Origin: Nocardia uniformis NBRC 13702
GTDB lineage: Bacteria > Actinomycetota > Actinomycetes > Mycobacteriales > Mycobacteriaceae
DNA: 64,000 nucleotides
Direction of reading: 5' to 3'
Assembly (NCBI RefSeq): GCF_001613345.1
Contig: NZ_BDCE01000090.1
Coordinates: 1-64,000, forward strand
Shown: piece by piece, positions 46,692 to 54,534 of the stretch
Position numbering within the stretch: the first letter of the stretch is position 1
Layout of the letters: each line of letters starts with the position of its first letter
Notes under the pieces: model-generated
What the model saw: the letters and a program-made list of their open reading frames with translations, nothing else
What the model was told of the DNA's origin: nothing
Databases searched by the model: none
Translations under genes and position numbers: made by a program

Positions 46692-47545
46692 CGCTGACCA
46701 CCCAATACCCGACCCGACATCTGAACGACTTTCTCCGCCAACGGCATCTGCGCCAGCCCGGTGACCCCGCGCATCACCCCGGGCGCGAGCCGAGACAGGT
46801 ACCACCCGGCCCATGCCTCGACACCCACCGGCACGGTCGCGAGATTCCAGCGAATCGCGCGATCGACCGCGGCGGCGACCCGGTCCGGCGAACGGCCGAA
46901 GACCTGTTGTCCCCGAGCGAGTTTCGCGGCCCAATCGGCTGCGGACGACGTGTCCGCACCCGCGCGGGTGCCATTGGCCGAGAGTTCGGTGTTGATCAAC
47001 CCCGGGCAGACCGCGCTCACCCGAATGCCCTGACCCGCGTATTCGGCGCGCAGGGCCTGGGTGCCCATCCAGGCACCGGCCTTGGCGGTCACGTACGACG
47101 GGGCCAAGGGCGTGGGCAGGAACGCGCCGACCGAACAGATATTGACGATCGCACCGCGCTTGCCCGCATCGACCATGCGCTGCACGAACACTCGCGAGCC
47201 GAACAGCGGTCCCATCATGTTGATGGCGATCATGCGACGCCAGTCGTCGCCGCTCTGCTCCAGAAAGCCGCCGGAGATCAGGATTCCGGCATTGTTGACC
47301 ACCACGTCCGGGACGCCGTGGTCCTGCACGATCCGCTCGGCGAACTCCTCCCAGGCGGCAGCATCGGCCACATCGAGTTGCCGGAATTCGGCCCGCCCGC
47401 CCGCGGCGCGGATGCGCGTCACGGTCTCGTTACCACCGCGCTCGTCGATATCGGCCACGATCACGGTCGCACCCTTGGCCGCGAAGCGCAGTGCGCTCGC
47501 CCGCCCGATGCCGCTGCCCGCGCCGGTCACCACCGTCACCGTCAT
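46688..47545 (-). CDS. short-chain dehydrogenase/reductase, first gene of the monooxygenase operon
   Basis: 285 residues. TGAGSGIGRASAL, NNAGILISGG, VNICSVGAFLP and PSYVTAKAG contain the cofactor site and Ser-Tyr-Lys triad. AGGAG is 8 bases before the ATG at 47545. It is paralogous to the following SDR. The upstream region carries a probable operator for the divergent TetR protein. Confidence 0.92.
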   Translation of the reverse strand: MTVTVVTGAGSGIGRASALRFAAKGATVIVADIDERGGNETVTRIRAAGGRAEFRQLDVADAAAWEEFAERIVQDHGVPDVVVNNAGILISGGFLEQSGDDWRRMIAINMMGPLFGSRVFVQRMVDAGKRGAIVNICSVGAFLPTPLAPSYVTAKAGAWMGTQALRAEYAGQGIRVSAVCPGLINTELSANGTRAGADTSSAADWAAKLARGQQVFGRSPDRVAAAVDRAIRWNLATVPVGVEAWAGWYLSRLAPGVMRGVTGLAQMPLAEKVVQMSGRVLGGQR

Positions 47546-47652
47546 GGTCGACGCTCCTGTCGCGGAATAGTGGACAGATTCGAATGCGTCATGAATCGAC
47601 TCCCTTGTCGTGGACGTCCGCACAGACGGAATGCCAGCTTGATCTGCACTCA

Positions 47653-47678
47653 ATTAGCGGACGTCTATGTCATTAAAC
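47653..47678. promoter_or_regulatory. probable TetR operator in the SDR-TetR divergent promoter
   Basis: ATTAGCGGACG is followed after TCTA by TGTCATTAAAC. The left arm matches the left arm of the near-perfect palindrome at 48431-48456; the right arm is weaker. Its place in the divergent promoter fits repression of both the SDR operon and the TetR gene. Confidence 0.5.
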
Positions 47679-47763
47679 TAGGGCGTCTCAGACAGAAGCG
47701 CAAGGGGTGATTCGAGACCCGCGGTCGGCGGCAACGGCCGTGCGGGCGCATACGATGTGCTCG

Positions 47764-48435
47764 ATGACCGAACCAGCCAAGCGCACTCGCGGACCCGGCC
47801 GCCCGCGCGACGAACGCAACACCGAGCGCCGCCGCCGCGAACTCATCGAGGCGGCCTACACGGTGTTCACCACCAAGGGCTACGCCGCGGCCTCGGCCGC
47901 GGATATCGTCGCCGAACTGGGGGTCGGTTACGGCACGTTCTACCGGTACTTCGACAGCAAACGCGCGATTCTCGACGATGTCGTGGACTACGGAATCGAC
48001 CGGCTGCTCAGCGAGATCGCCGGTGGCGTCTTCGAACCCGCGTCCCTGGACCACGAGTTCACCGTCGAGGAACTCATCGAAACCTGGTCCGGCGCGGTCG
48101 AGCGAATGTGCCGGATCGCCGAGTCCGATCCGGCGCTGATGAACGCGATGCTGTTCGAATTGCCCGGCATCGACGAGGAACTCAACACCCGCATTCTCGG
48201 CCTGGGTGGCATCCTGTCCGCCACTGTCGGCCGCTTCCTTTCCCGCGCGGTCGATTCCGGGGTACTGCGCGATGACGTGAACACCGAGGATGTCGGCTGG
48301 ATGCTGTTGGCGCTGACAATTCCGCCGGTCATGCGCGCCCTGCAGGGCGGCGGTGCCGCCGATCGGCAGCGTTACGTCAACACCGCCGTCGCCGTGCTCA
48401 CTCCCGGGCTACGCCCCCTGCTCACACCCAATTAG
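47764..48435 (+). CDS. TetR-family transcriptional regulator
   Basis: 223 residues. The HTH ASAADIVAELGVGYGTFYRYFDSK is at about residues 40-65, after a basic tail. The ligand domain shows no specific signature. An ATG three codons upstream is possible. It is divergent from the monooxygenase operon and its stop codon lies within a second operator-like palindrome before the ABC1 kinase gene, so it likely controls both sides. Confidence 0.9.
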   Translation: MTEPAKRTRGPGRPRDERNTERRRRELIEAAYTVFTTKGYAAASAADIVAELGVGYGTFYRYFDSKRAILDDVVDYGIDRLLSEIAGGVFEPASLDHEFTVEELIETWSGAVERMCRIAESDPALMNAMLFELPGIDEELNTRILGLGGILSATVGRFLSRAVDSGVLRDDVNTEDVGWMLLALTIPPVMRALQGGGAADRQRYVNTAVAVLTPGLRPLLTPN

Positions 48436-48456
48436 TCGACGGGTACGTCTGCTAAT
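48431..48456. promoter_or_regulatory. near-perfect operator palindrome before the ABC1 kinase gene
   Basis: ATTAGTCGACG - GGTA - CGTCTGCTAAT: 11-base arms with two mismatching inner positions. The same left-arm pattern is found at 47653. It overlaps the TetR stop codon and lies 30 bases before the kinase start. Confidence 0.6.
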
Positions 48457-48485
48457 CTCGGGTGATCGCTGCAGAGAGGTCGTCG

Positions 48486-49892
48486 ATGGCGAAGGACATT
48501 CCTGTCTCCCGGGCCCGGCGCGGTGCGCAAATGGGCAAACTCATTGCCGGACAAGCTGTTCGCGGCGCGGGTGTCACGCTGGCGGTGGTTCGCGATACCG
48601 ATGAAGAACACATCGCCCGGACCGAACGGGCACTCACCGCGGCGGCCGAAGACCTGGTCACCGTGCTCGGCAGCATGAAGGGCCTGGCCATGAAGGCCGG
48701 CCAGCTGCTGTCCATGTTCGATGTGCTCGGAATCTTCGCCGCCGAACGCCTGCCCCCGGGCCAGCGCGAGCGATTCCAGAACAAGCTGGCCGAACTCTAC
48801 GACCGGTCCGCGCAGGTGCCGTTCGCGCAGATGCGCGGGGTGATCGAGCGCGATTACGGCCGCCCGCTCGATGAGGTGTTCGCCGAATTCGACGCAGCAC
48901 CGCTCGGTGCGGCGTCCATCGGTCAGGTGTATCGCGCCCGCCTGCACGATGGCCGGCGGGTGGCGGTCAAGGTCCAGTACCCCGGGATCGATATCGCTAT
49001 CCGGGCCGATATCAAGAACCTCGCGCTGGTTATGCGGATGATGCGCACGATCGCGCCGGCGATCGCCGACAATGCGATTCTGCGCGAGCTCGCCACCCAT
49101 TTCGCCGAGGAGATCGACTACCGCACCGAAGCCGCGAACCACGAGCTCATAGCCGAGATGTTCCATGGCCACCCGTTCATTCGCATCCCCGGCGTGGTGA
49201 CCGAGCTGTGCACGGCACGGGTGCTCGTCACCGAACTGGTCGACGGACTGCGATTCCCGGAGATCGCGGCGCTGCCCGATGCCGAGCGCGACCGTATCGG
49301 TGAGATCCTCATGCGCTTCTATATGGGGACCATGATTCGGGAACGGCGCTTCACCGGAGATCCGCATCCCGGCAATATCCTGCTCGCGGATGACGGGAAA
49401 GTCGCCTTCCTCGACTTCGGGCTGGTCAAGCATATGGATGATGCCGCCGTGGAGTTCGAACTCGACGCCGTGCGCATGGCCGCGGAGTACCGCGCCACCG
49501 ATCTGCGCGCTCTCTTCGTGAATTACGGCCTGCTGGAACAGGGCTCACCGGCCACCGCCGAGCAGTGCCTGCGGCTGATCCACGAGGTCTCGGGCTGGAT
49601 GCTCACCGATGCCGAGATCCGGGTCGCCGAGGATGCCGCCGCGCACGCCCTGCTCGCCTTCGTCGACCCGCGCCGCGGCTACTTCGACAGCTGGCGCCGC
49701 GAATACGCGCCGGCCGAACACGCTTTCGCCCGGCGCGTGGAGTACGGCACCCTCGCCCTGCTCGGCAAACTCCGCGCCAGCGGCAACTGGTACCGCATCG
49801 GGCGCGAATGGTGCTACGGCGAGCCGCCGCGCACCGAACTGGGCGTGCTGGAACAGGATTGGCTGGCGAACCACGCGAATCCCACCGGCTGA
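48486..49892 (+). CDS. ABC1/UbiB-family atypical kinase
   Basis: 468 residues. The KxGQ motif is MKGLAMKAGQLLSMFD (near 60), the Ala-rich nucleotide loop is PLGAASIGQVYRA, the Lys is in VAVKVQYPGI, ExD is in EIDYRTEAANHE, and the catalytic and metal residues are in GDPHPGNIL and FLDFGLVKHM. These are the defining features of UbiB/COQ8 proteins, which support lipid or quinone metabolism. GAGAGG precedes the ATG. It appears to be under the same TetR as the monooxygenase cluster. Confidence 0.92.
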   Translation: MAKDIPVSRARRGAQMGKLIAGQAVRGAGVTLAVVRDTDEEHIARTERALTAAAEDLVTVLGSMKGLAMKAGQLLSMFDVLGIFAAERLPPGQRERFQNKLAELYDRSAQVPFAQMRGVIERDYGRPLDEVFAEFDAAPLGAASIGQVYRARLHDGRRVAVKVQYPGIDIAIRADIKNLALVMRMMRTIAPAIADNAILRELATHFAEEIDYRTEAANHELIAEMFHGHPFIRIPGVVTELCTARVLVTELVDGLRFPEIAALPDAERDRIGEILMRFYMGTMIRERRFTGDPHPGNILLADDGKVAFLDFGLVKHMDDAAVEFELDAVRMAAEYRATDLRALFVNYGLLEQGSPATAEQCLRLIHEVSGWMLTDAEIRVAEDAAAHALLAFVDPRRGYFDSWRREYAPAEHAFARRVEYGTLALLGKLRASGNWYRIGREWCYGEPPRTELGVLEQDWLANHANPTG

Positions 49893-49936
49893 TAGACGGC
49901 GCCCTCATCATTCCGGCCAAAGGCGGCGGAATGACG

Positions 49937-49961
49937 GGCGCGGGGTGCAACTACCCGCGCC
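49937..49961. terminator. bidirectional hairpin between convergent genes
   Basis: An 8-base perfect stem GGCGCGGG / CCCGCGCC with a 9-base loop, 45 bases after the kinase stop and before the convergent gene ending at 50050. Confidence 0.55.
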
Positions 49962-50049
49962 GCCGCCGGGCTTCAGCCGCCAACGGAACCGGAAGCCAAT
50001 TCAACAGCCTCCGCGTGTTGGGCGCTGGCCAGTACCCTGTGCAGCGATG

Positions 50050-51243
50050 CTATCTGCATCGCACGGTATGGGCTCGGTCTATCGGAAGTATGCTGGTGAT
50101 GGTGATGAAGCTAGCTCCTCCCCGCTTCAAGTTGGCCATTGTTGACTGATATCTCCAGTTGACTAATTCGAGCGTGTCTCCCTTACATATTCCACGGCTC
50201 AGATCGAACTCGCTCAGTCTGAGCACTGATCGATCATCGTTGGGATAGTGGATGATATAGACGGCGTTGCCTTCGAAGGTTGCCGATATCGGTACGTCAC
50301 CATCGATCGGAAGACTGACAGAGCTGGGTCGGGAATCACCTGTCAAACTCATCGAGTTGAGGCTGCCCTCCCTGGTAATCCAATACAGCACCCCGTCGTG
50401 TACCCCCCATGCCTGCGATTGGGTATCACCGGGAAGCCGGGGAACATTCCTTTCGGAGTCAGCCTGTGTTCCACCGTCACGCGATATCTCGACAATGCGG
50501 TAGTCCGCCTTGGAATCGGATATCACGATCGCGTACCCGCGGTCTGAATCCGGCGTATCACCACACAGCACCGAACTCTGTGACCGGGCCATCGTCGCCC
50601 CTGTCTCGTATTGGTGGCCGACCTGAACTCCACCTTCTTCGGTCCAGCGATTCAATCGGACCGTCGAAGGGTTCGCGGCGTACGACGCGGCAAGCCATTG
50701 AACTTCACCGGCTCGGCAGATCGAGAGCCCGGAGATATCCCCGTCGACGTATTCCTGCGAAACCTGACCGGACGATGACACTTTCACCAGTAGATGTCGA
50801 ACCTCGTTGTTGTTCATGCCAACGTTGAAAGCGAACACCGCGTCGTTCCCGTCCGGCGAGGACGCAGACCTTGTCAAGACCGCGACGCTGCCGAGTTCGG
50901 TGTTCCAGACCTCATGGAGCGACTCGTCCACGACGACGATTCGGTCTCCGGCGGGGAATGCGAATCCGCTGCCGAGGCGCTCCATCGTCGGTTCGAAGGC
51001 GATCGGGTACTTGCCCGCGAGGGTGGTCTGGCCTTGTCCGGAGACAGTGAGCAGGCTGATCTGATCGTGTTGATCGATCGGCGGATTCAGCTCAGCGGAG
51101 ATCCCGGCCCAATCCCGTGGTCCGGTGTACGGGGGGCCATCGTCACCTCGGTATTCGAGATAGACGTATGTTCCGGCCGCGGCGATCGCCATGACTGCTG
51201 CGGCCGTGCCGGCCGCGACCTTGATTCGGGTGGAGGCCTTCAC
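50050..51243 (-). CDS. membrane-anchored or exported beta-propeller-like protein of unknown function
   Basis: 397 residues. A single hydrophobic segment AAGTAAAVMAIAAAGTYVYL (about 10-30) acts as signal anchor. The rest consists of repeated beta-strand blocks (DRIVVVDESLHEVWNTEL, GEVQWLAASYA, GVLYWITREG), suggesting a WD/PQQ-like propeller, with a Cys pair (LSICRAGE and VLCGDTP). It starts in a GTGA overlap with the upstream LGFP-repeat gene, so the two products probably work together outside the membrane. I do not recognise the family. Confidence 0.7.
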   Translation of the reverse strand: MKASTRIKVAAGTAAAVMAIAAAGTYVYLEYRGDDGPPYTGPRDWAGISAELNPPIDQHDQISLLTVSGQGQTTLAGKYPIAFEPTMERLGSGFAFPAGDRIVVVDESLHEVWNTELGSVAVLTRSASSPDGNDAVFAFNVGMNNNEVRHLLVKVSSSGQVSQEYVDGDISGLSICRAGEVQWLAASYAANPSTVRLNRWTEEGGVQVGHQYETGATMARSQSSVLCGDTPDSDRGYAIVISDSKADYRIVEISRDGGTQADSERNVPRLPGDTQSQAWGVHDGVLYWITREGSLNSMSLTGDSRPSSVSLPIDGDVPISATFEGNAVYIIHYPNDDRSVLRLSEFDLSRGICKGDTLELVNWRYQSTMANLKRGGASFITITSILPIDRAHTVRCR

Positions 51244-53165
51244 TCGAACCTCCGGGTGTTGTGCGACTTGAGGATGTCGATCGGGTACACGCCGAAGTTG
51301 GGTGGCTGGTACGCGTATCGCTCGCCGATGTCGAGGCCGCCGCCGGAGGCGTGCTTGAATGCCGCCCACACCAGTTGCGAGCAGTTGTACGAATCCGCGT
51401 ACACCTTCGTCCGAGTGACCAGGAAGTTGCCGCTGTACCCCTTCCCGACCTGTTGCTCCGCGAACGCCGCCGCAGCATCACGCGTCGCGTTGTCGGTGTT
51501 GACCGACAGGTAGATCGGGCGGCATACGCCCTTCCTGGCATCGCCTTTGAGCAGCCGGACACCCAGGTCGGCGTTCACGGCTTCAACCGTCCAGATATCG
51601 TCAGAGCCTCCGGTGTGATCATTCCTGACGAATATTCCATTGTGCCCATGATTCGCAACCCGGTAGGAGGTCGCGTCGGAGAAGAAGACGTCGCCACGGT
51701 TGGTTCGGTCGTTCCCCGGAGGCATGAAATCGCAGTTCGTGCTGTTGCCACCGTCGGAGATCTCCTGAACCTCGTCGTAGGAACCCTGCACACGGTCCAG
51801 CACCGACTGGAACCCAGCGTCGGTGGCGAGGGCGGCTTCCTCGATCACCTCTTTACCCGTCCGGTAGATCTCGTCGAGATCAGGTATCTGCAGGAGATCA
51901 GCGATTTGAGCTATCACATCCGAATACCCGGATAGTTCTCCGTGTTGGAACTGCTGCGTGAAGCGCACCGTCCCATCCACCGGGCGTGGAGCGTCGACGG
52001 GATACCCGTGCGGTCCGGTTTCATGCCCTTCGGCGGCCCACTTGTCGCGGATCTGCCCGGTGACCTCGTGGGCACCAGTGCCGGGGTGCCAGTAGATGAC
52101 GCCGCGCTCGAACCGGTTGAACCGTCCCACGCCGTCCGCAGTGACGGTCTCATCGCTGAGCGGGTACCCGAGAAGCCCCTGCTCCCAGCCGATTTCACCC
52201 CACCGGGCGCGGACCGCGCCGGCGACATAGTAGGCGTCGTTGGCCTTCCAGTAGATGGTGCCGCCATCGAAGTACTGGCGACGACCGAAGTTGTCGGAAT
52301 TGACGAACTCATCGGAAGTCGGATAGCCGAGCACACCGCCTTCCCAGCCGTTGCGCTGCCAGGCGGCGAAGAAATGGTTCGCCACAGGATGCGCACCGCC
52401 CCACGGCGACCAATAGATGGGGCCGTTCTGGAACACCGAACGCGCACCGACACCGTCGGGATTGGCCAACTCGTTGGTGGTGGGCCACAACAGGAAGCTG
52501 TTCGGGCCGCCGAGTTCGTTGTACTTGTCACGGATCGCGCCACACACGTAGTACGGGGCGGGCCAGTACACCGAGCAGTCGCCCTCGGCGATGAACTGCG
52601 GATCACGCTGCTGCATGAGACGTTGCCCGGCCAACCGTTGCCCGCCATTGGCCTGGAGTTCGGCCTCCATGGTCTCGGCCTTGTCGGCGTCTTCCTTACT
52701 GAATCCGTCCGGGATCTCCTCGCAGTCCGAGCGCATCTTGCCCGGATCGACCTTGCGATTGGGGTTCTTGGTCGGCACCCATTTGTCCGGCCTATCCTTG
52801 CGGCCGTTACGCGGGCCGTTTGGACACGAACTCTGTTGAGCTGGAACGGAAGTCGTCGTCGTTGACGTCGGTGGCGTGGTCGCCGGCTTGTCTCCTCGAG
52901 CAGTGGTCGAGGGCGCTGCGGTCGTCGACGGTGCGGTCGTGCGCGTGGCCGGTGCCGGTGCGGTCGTCACCGGCACAGTGGTCAGCGCTGAGGCGGTCGT
53001 GGACGGCATCGGTGCACCGGACGTGGTCGATGGCGCAGTCGTGCCGGGCTGGGCGTTGGCCGCGATGGCGCCCGCGCCGACCGCGGTGACCATCGCGAGA
53101 ACGGCGGCGGCACGGACCAGTCGGGCGCGCCGCACCGAAATTCGATGGCGCTGAACAGATCTCAA
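51240..53165 (-). CDS. secreted LGFP-repeat protein with C-terminal permuted papain-like (YiiX/NlpC-P60) hydrolase domain
   Basis: 641 residues. A signal peptide (about 1-39, ending ANAQPG) is followed by a Thr/Pro/Ala-rich segment (40-115), then LGFP repeats (about 200-410; GYPTSDE, GYPLSDE and IYWSPWGGAH-type units), which bind arabinogalactan in mycolate bacteria. The C-terminal domain has GDVFFSD, HNGIFV and then YNCSQLVWAAF (Cys595). His before Cys is the permuted order of YiiX/LRAT-type papain folds, so peptidase or amidase/acyltransferase activity on the wall is likely. The start is a TTG with GGAGG upstream. Confidence 0.85.
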   Translation of the reverse strand: MRSVQRHRISVRRARLVRAAAVLAMVTAVGAGAIAANAQPGTTAPSTTSGAPMPSTTASALTTVPVTTAPAPATRTTAPSTTAAPSTTARGDKPATTPPTSTTTTSVPAQQSSCPNGPRNGRKDRPDKWVPTKNPNRKVDPGKMRSDCEEIPDGFSKEDADKAETMEAELQANGGQRLAGQRLMQQRDPQFIAEGDCSVYWPAPYYVCGAIRDKYNELGGPNSFLLWPTTNELANPDGVGARSVFQNGPIYWSPWGGAHPVANHFFAAWQRNGWEGGVLGYPTSDEFVNSDNFGRRQYFDGGTIYWKANDAYYVAGAVRARWGEIGWEQGLLGYPLSDETVTADGVGRFNRFERGVIYWHPGTGAHEVTGQIRDKWAAEGHETGPHGYPVDAPRPVDGTVRFTQQFQHGELSGYSDVIAQIADLLQIPDLDEIYRTGKEVIEEAALATDAGFQSVLDRVQGSYDEVQEISDGGNSTNCDFMPPGNDRTNRGDVFFSDATSYRVANHGHNGIFVRNDHTGGSDDIWTVEAVNADLGVRLLKGDARKGVCRPIYLSVNTDNATRDAAAAFAEQQVGKGYSGNFLVTRTKVYADSYNCSQLVWAAFKHASGGGLDIGERYAYQPPNFGVYPIDILKSHNTRRFE

Positions 53166-53191
53166 ATCCCCTCCTCATAACCTTCATCAGG

Positions 53192-53246
53192 GCACATCCC
53201 AGACAAGCAGGCCCGCCGCCCCCGACAGTTAACAGGCGGGATGTGC
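53192..53246 (-). promoter_or_regulatory. structured 5' leader of the LGFP gene
   Basis: GCACATCCC (53192-53200) pairs exactly with GGGATGTGC (53238-53246), and an inner CCCGCC (53212-53217) pairs with GGCGGG (53235-53240) that overlaps it, so two alternative hairpins are possible just upstream of the TTG start. From 53247 to 53494 I see nothing definable. Confidence 0.4.
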
Positions 53247-53494
53247 GTCCGAACAGTATCGAACCGACCATTCCAAACCAGTGGCGACACTCCGGCAAAC
53301 AAGACAAACGATTCCGGAAGCGTTGAGGCATCCCGTCGGCAGCCGCCTCGGCAACTCAGCAGTTATGCAGGAGACGGTGCGTGACGAGCGTATGAAGTTG
53401 GGGCTGCGACATGGAACACGGCCCAAGTAGCTGAAATCGAAAACTGGTATCCGCAAGCCGCACTCGCACCCACGGATGAGGTCGCTGACTGCAA

Positions 53495-53845
53495 TCAGCC
53501 TTCAGGTTTGGCGATCCGGATAACGTGCAGACGGTCACCGATGCCACCGAGGTAGCGCCGGGAGGTGACAGTGACAGATTGCCATCCGGTCTCGGTGAAC
53601 GCCCGAATCCGTACCCGAGCGACTGTTTCCGCGCTCCCGGTAAGGGATTCGAAGGTACGCCGTAACGTCATGACGTCATCGGGATGGAAGAGCACAGGAT
53701 CACCGGCGCGTCGCCAATCGATCCAACTAGGGACCCGGCTGATCCACTCGGCGATGAACGGCATGGAAAGTCCCGGAGAGAAGGCGAGCAAGGCGGTGAC
53801 GATCTGGTCATCGACGGAGGGCGGTTCGGTCCACCAGCCCTCGAT
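53495..53845 (-). pseudogene. PAS-fold regulator C-terminal fragment
   Basis: The minus frame reads VPSWIDWRRAGDPVLFHPDDV, then TGWQSVTVTSRRYLGG ending at HVIRIAKPEG. The pattern of HPDD followed by beta-strands fits a PAS-like (DUF5593-type) domain of actinobacterial GAF/PAS regulators. The N-terminal domains are missing and the upstream sequence is the broken acetyltransferase. Confidence 0.35.
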
Positions 53846-54272
53846 ACAGGGCAATGCTGGCGCGGTTCTCGGGGAAGGCCGAGGTCTGCAGAGTCCAGAG
53901 GCCATCCTGATCAGCGGCGATGATCTGGGTACGGGCCAGCGCCTTGCCGACTCCTCGGCCGCACATGCCGTCCTCTACATAGACGGAGGTTTCGGCGACA
54001 CCGCCGTAGTAGTCGCGGGTAGAGACGGAGGCGAGCGCGGCCCAGCCAACGACCTCGCCGTCGAGCTCGGCGACCCAGCGGTGTCTGGCAAGCCATGTCG
54101 CGTCGAGGTCCGCATGGGCGGGAACCTCGGTCTCGAAAGTGGCGTTGCGCGTGGCGATTCCCTCGCCGTAGATGGGGAGTACGGCATCCCAGTCGTCGTT
54201 GGTCATCGCGCGGACGGTGACGTCGCCGGGGATGTCCTCGGGGCAGAACGGCTGCGGTGGGAGTACCCCCAT
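53808..54272 (-). pseudogene. GNAT acetyltransferase (phosphinothricin acetyltransferase-like), 3' truncated
   Basis: About 154 residues from the ATG at 54272. VRAMTNDDWDAVLPIYGEGI, the Tyr-Tyr-Gly strand, and the acetyl-CoA loop GMCGRGVGKALA are typical of Pat-type N-acetyltransferases. After ENRASIALYRG the frame leaves the family pattern and stops 8 codons later, so the last ~20 residues (AGFxxVG region) are lost. The break joins it to the PAS fragment. The protein may still fold but its status is doubtful. Confidence 0.6.
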
Positions 54273-54534
54273 CACCGCGTCGGCCGCGTGGGGCAGACGG
54301 TGCAGCCGGAGGGATTGACCGCGACGACGGTGCGCTGCTATCCACCCGACGGCCACAGTGGCGAACCAAGGCAGGTCCGGATCGTTCCGTCTTTGCCCTG
54401 CAGTCGTTGTCGGTCCCTCGGCGTAGCGTTCCTCGCGACGGCAATGGCGCAGATGGTTGATCCCGCTTCCCCACGAAGCTCCTTCTATTCAGGCGCACGA
54501 GACGCCCGGTCCGAAACCAGAGATGGAGGGGTCA

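Noticed and set aside
52880..53060. GTCGTC/GGTGC-like repeats
   Set aside because: They encode the Thr/Pro/Ala-rich linker of the LGFP protein; low-complexity coding rather than a DNA repeat element.
54257..54460. 67-codon plus-strand frame upstream of the Argonaute operon
   Set aside because: Antisense of the acetyltransferase N-terminus, Arg/Pro-rich, no ribosome site and no motif.
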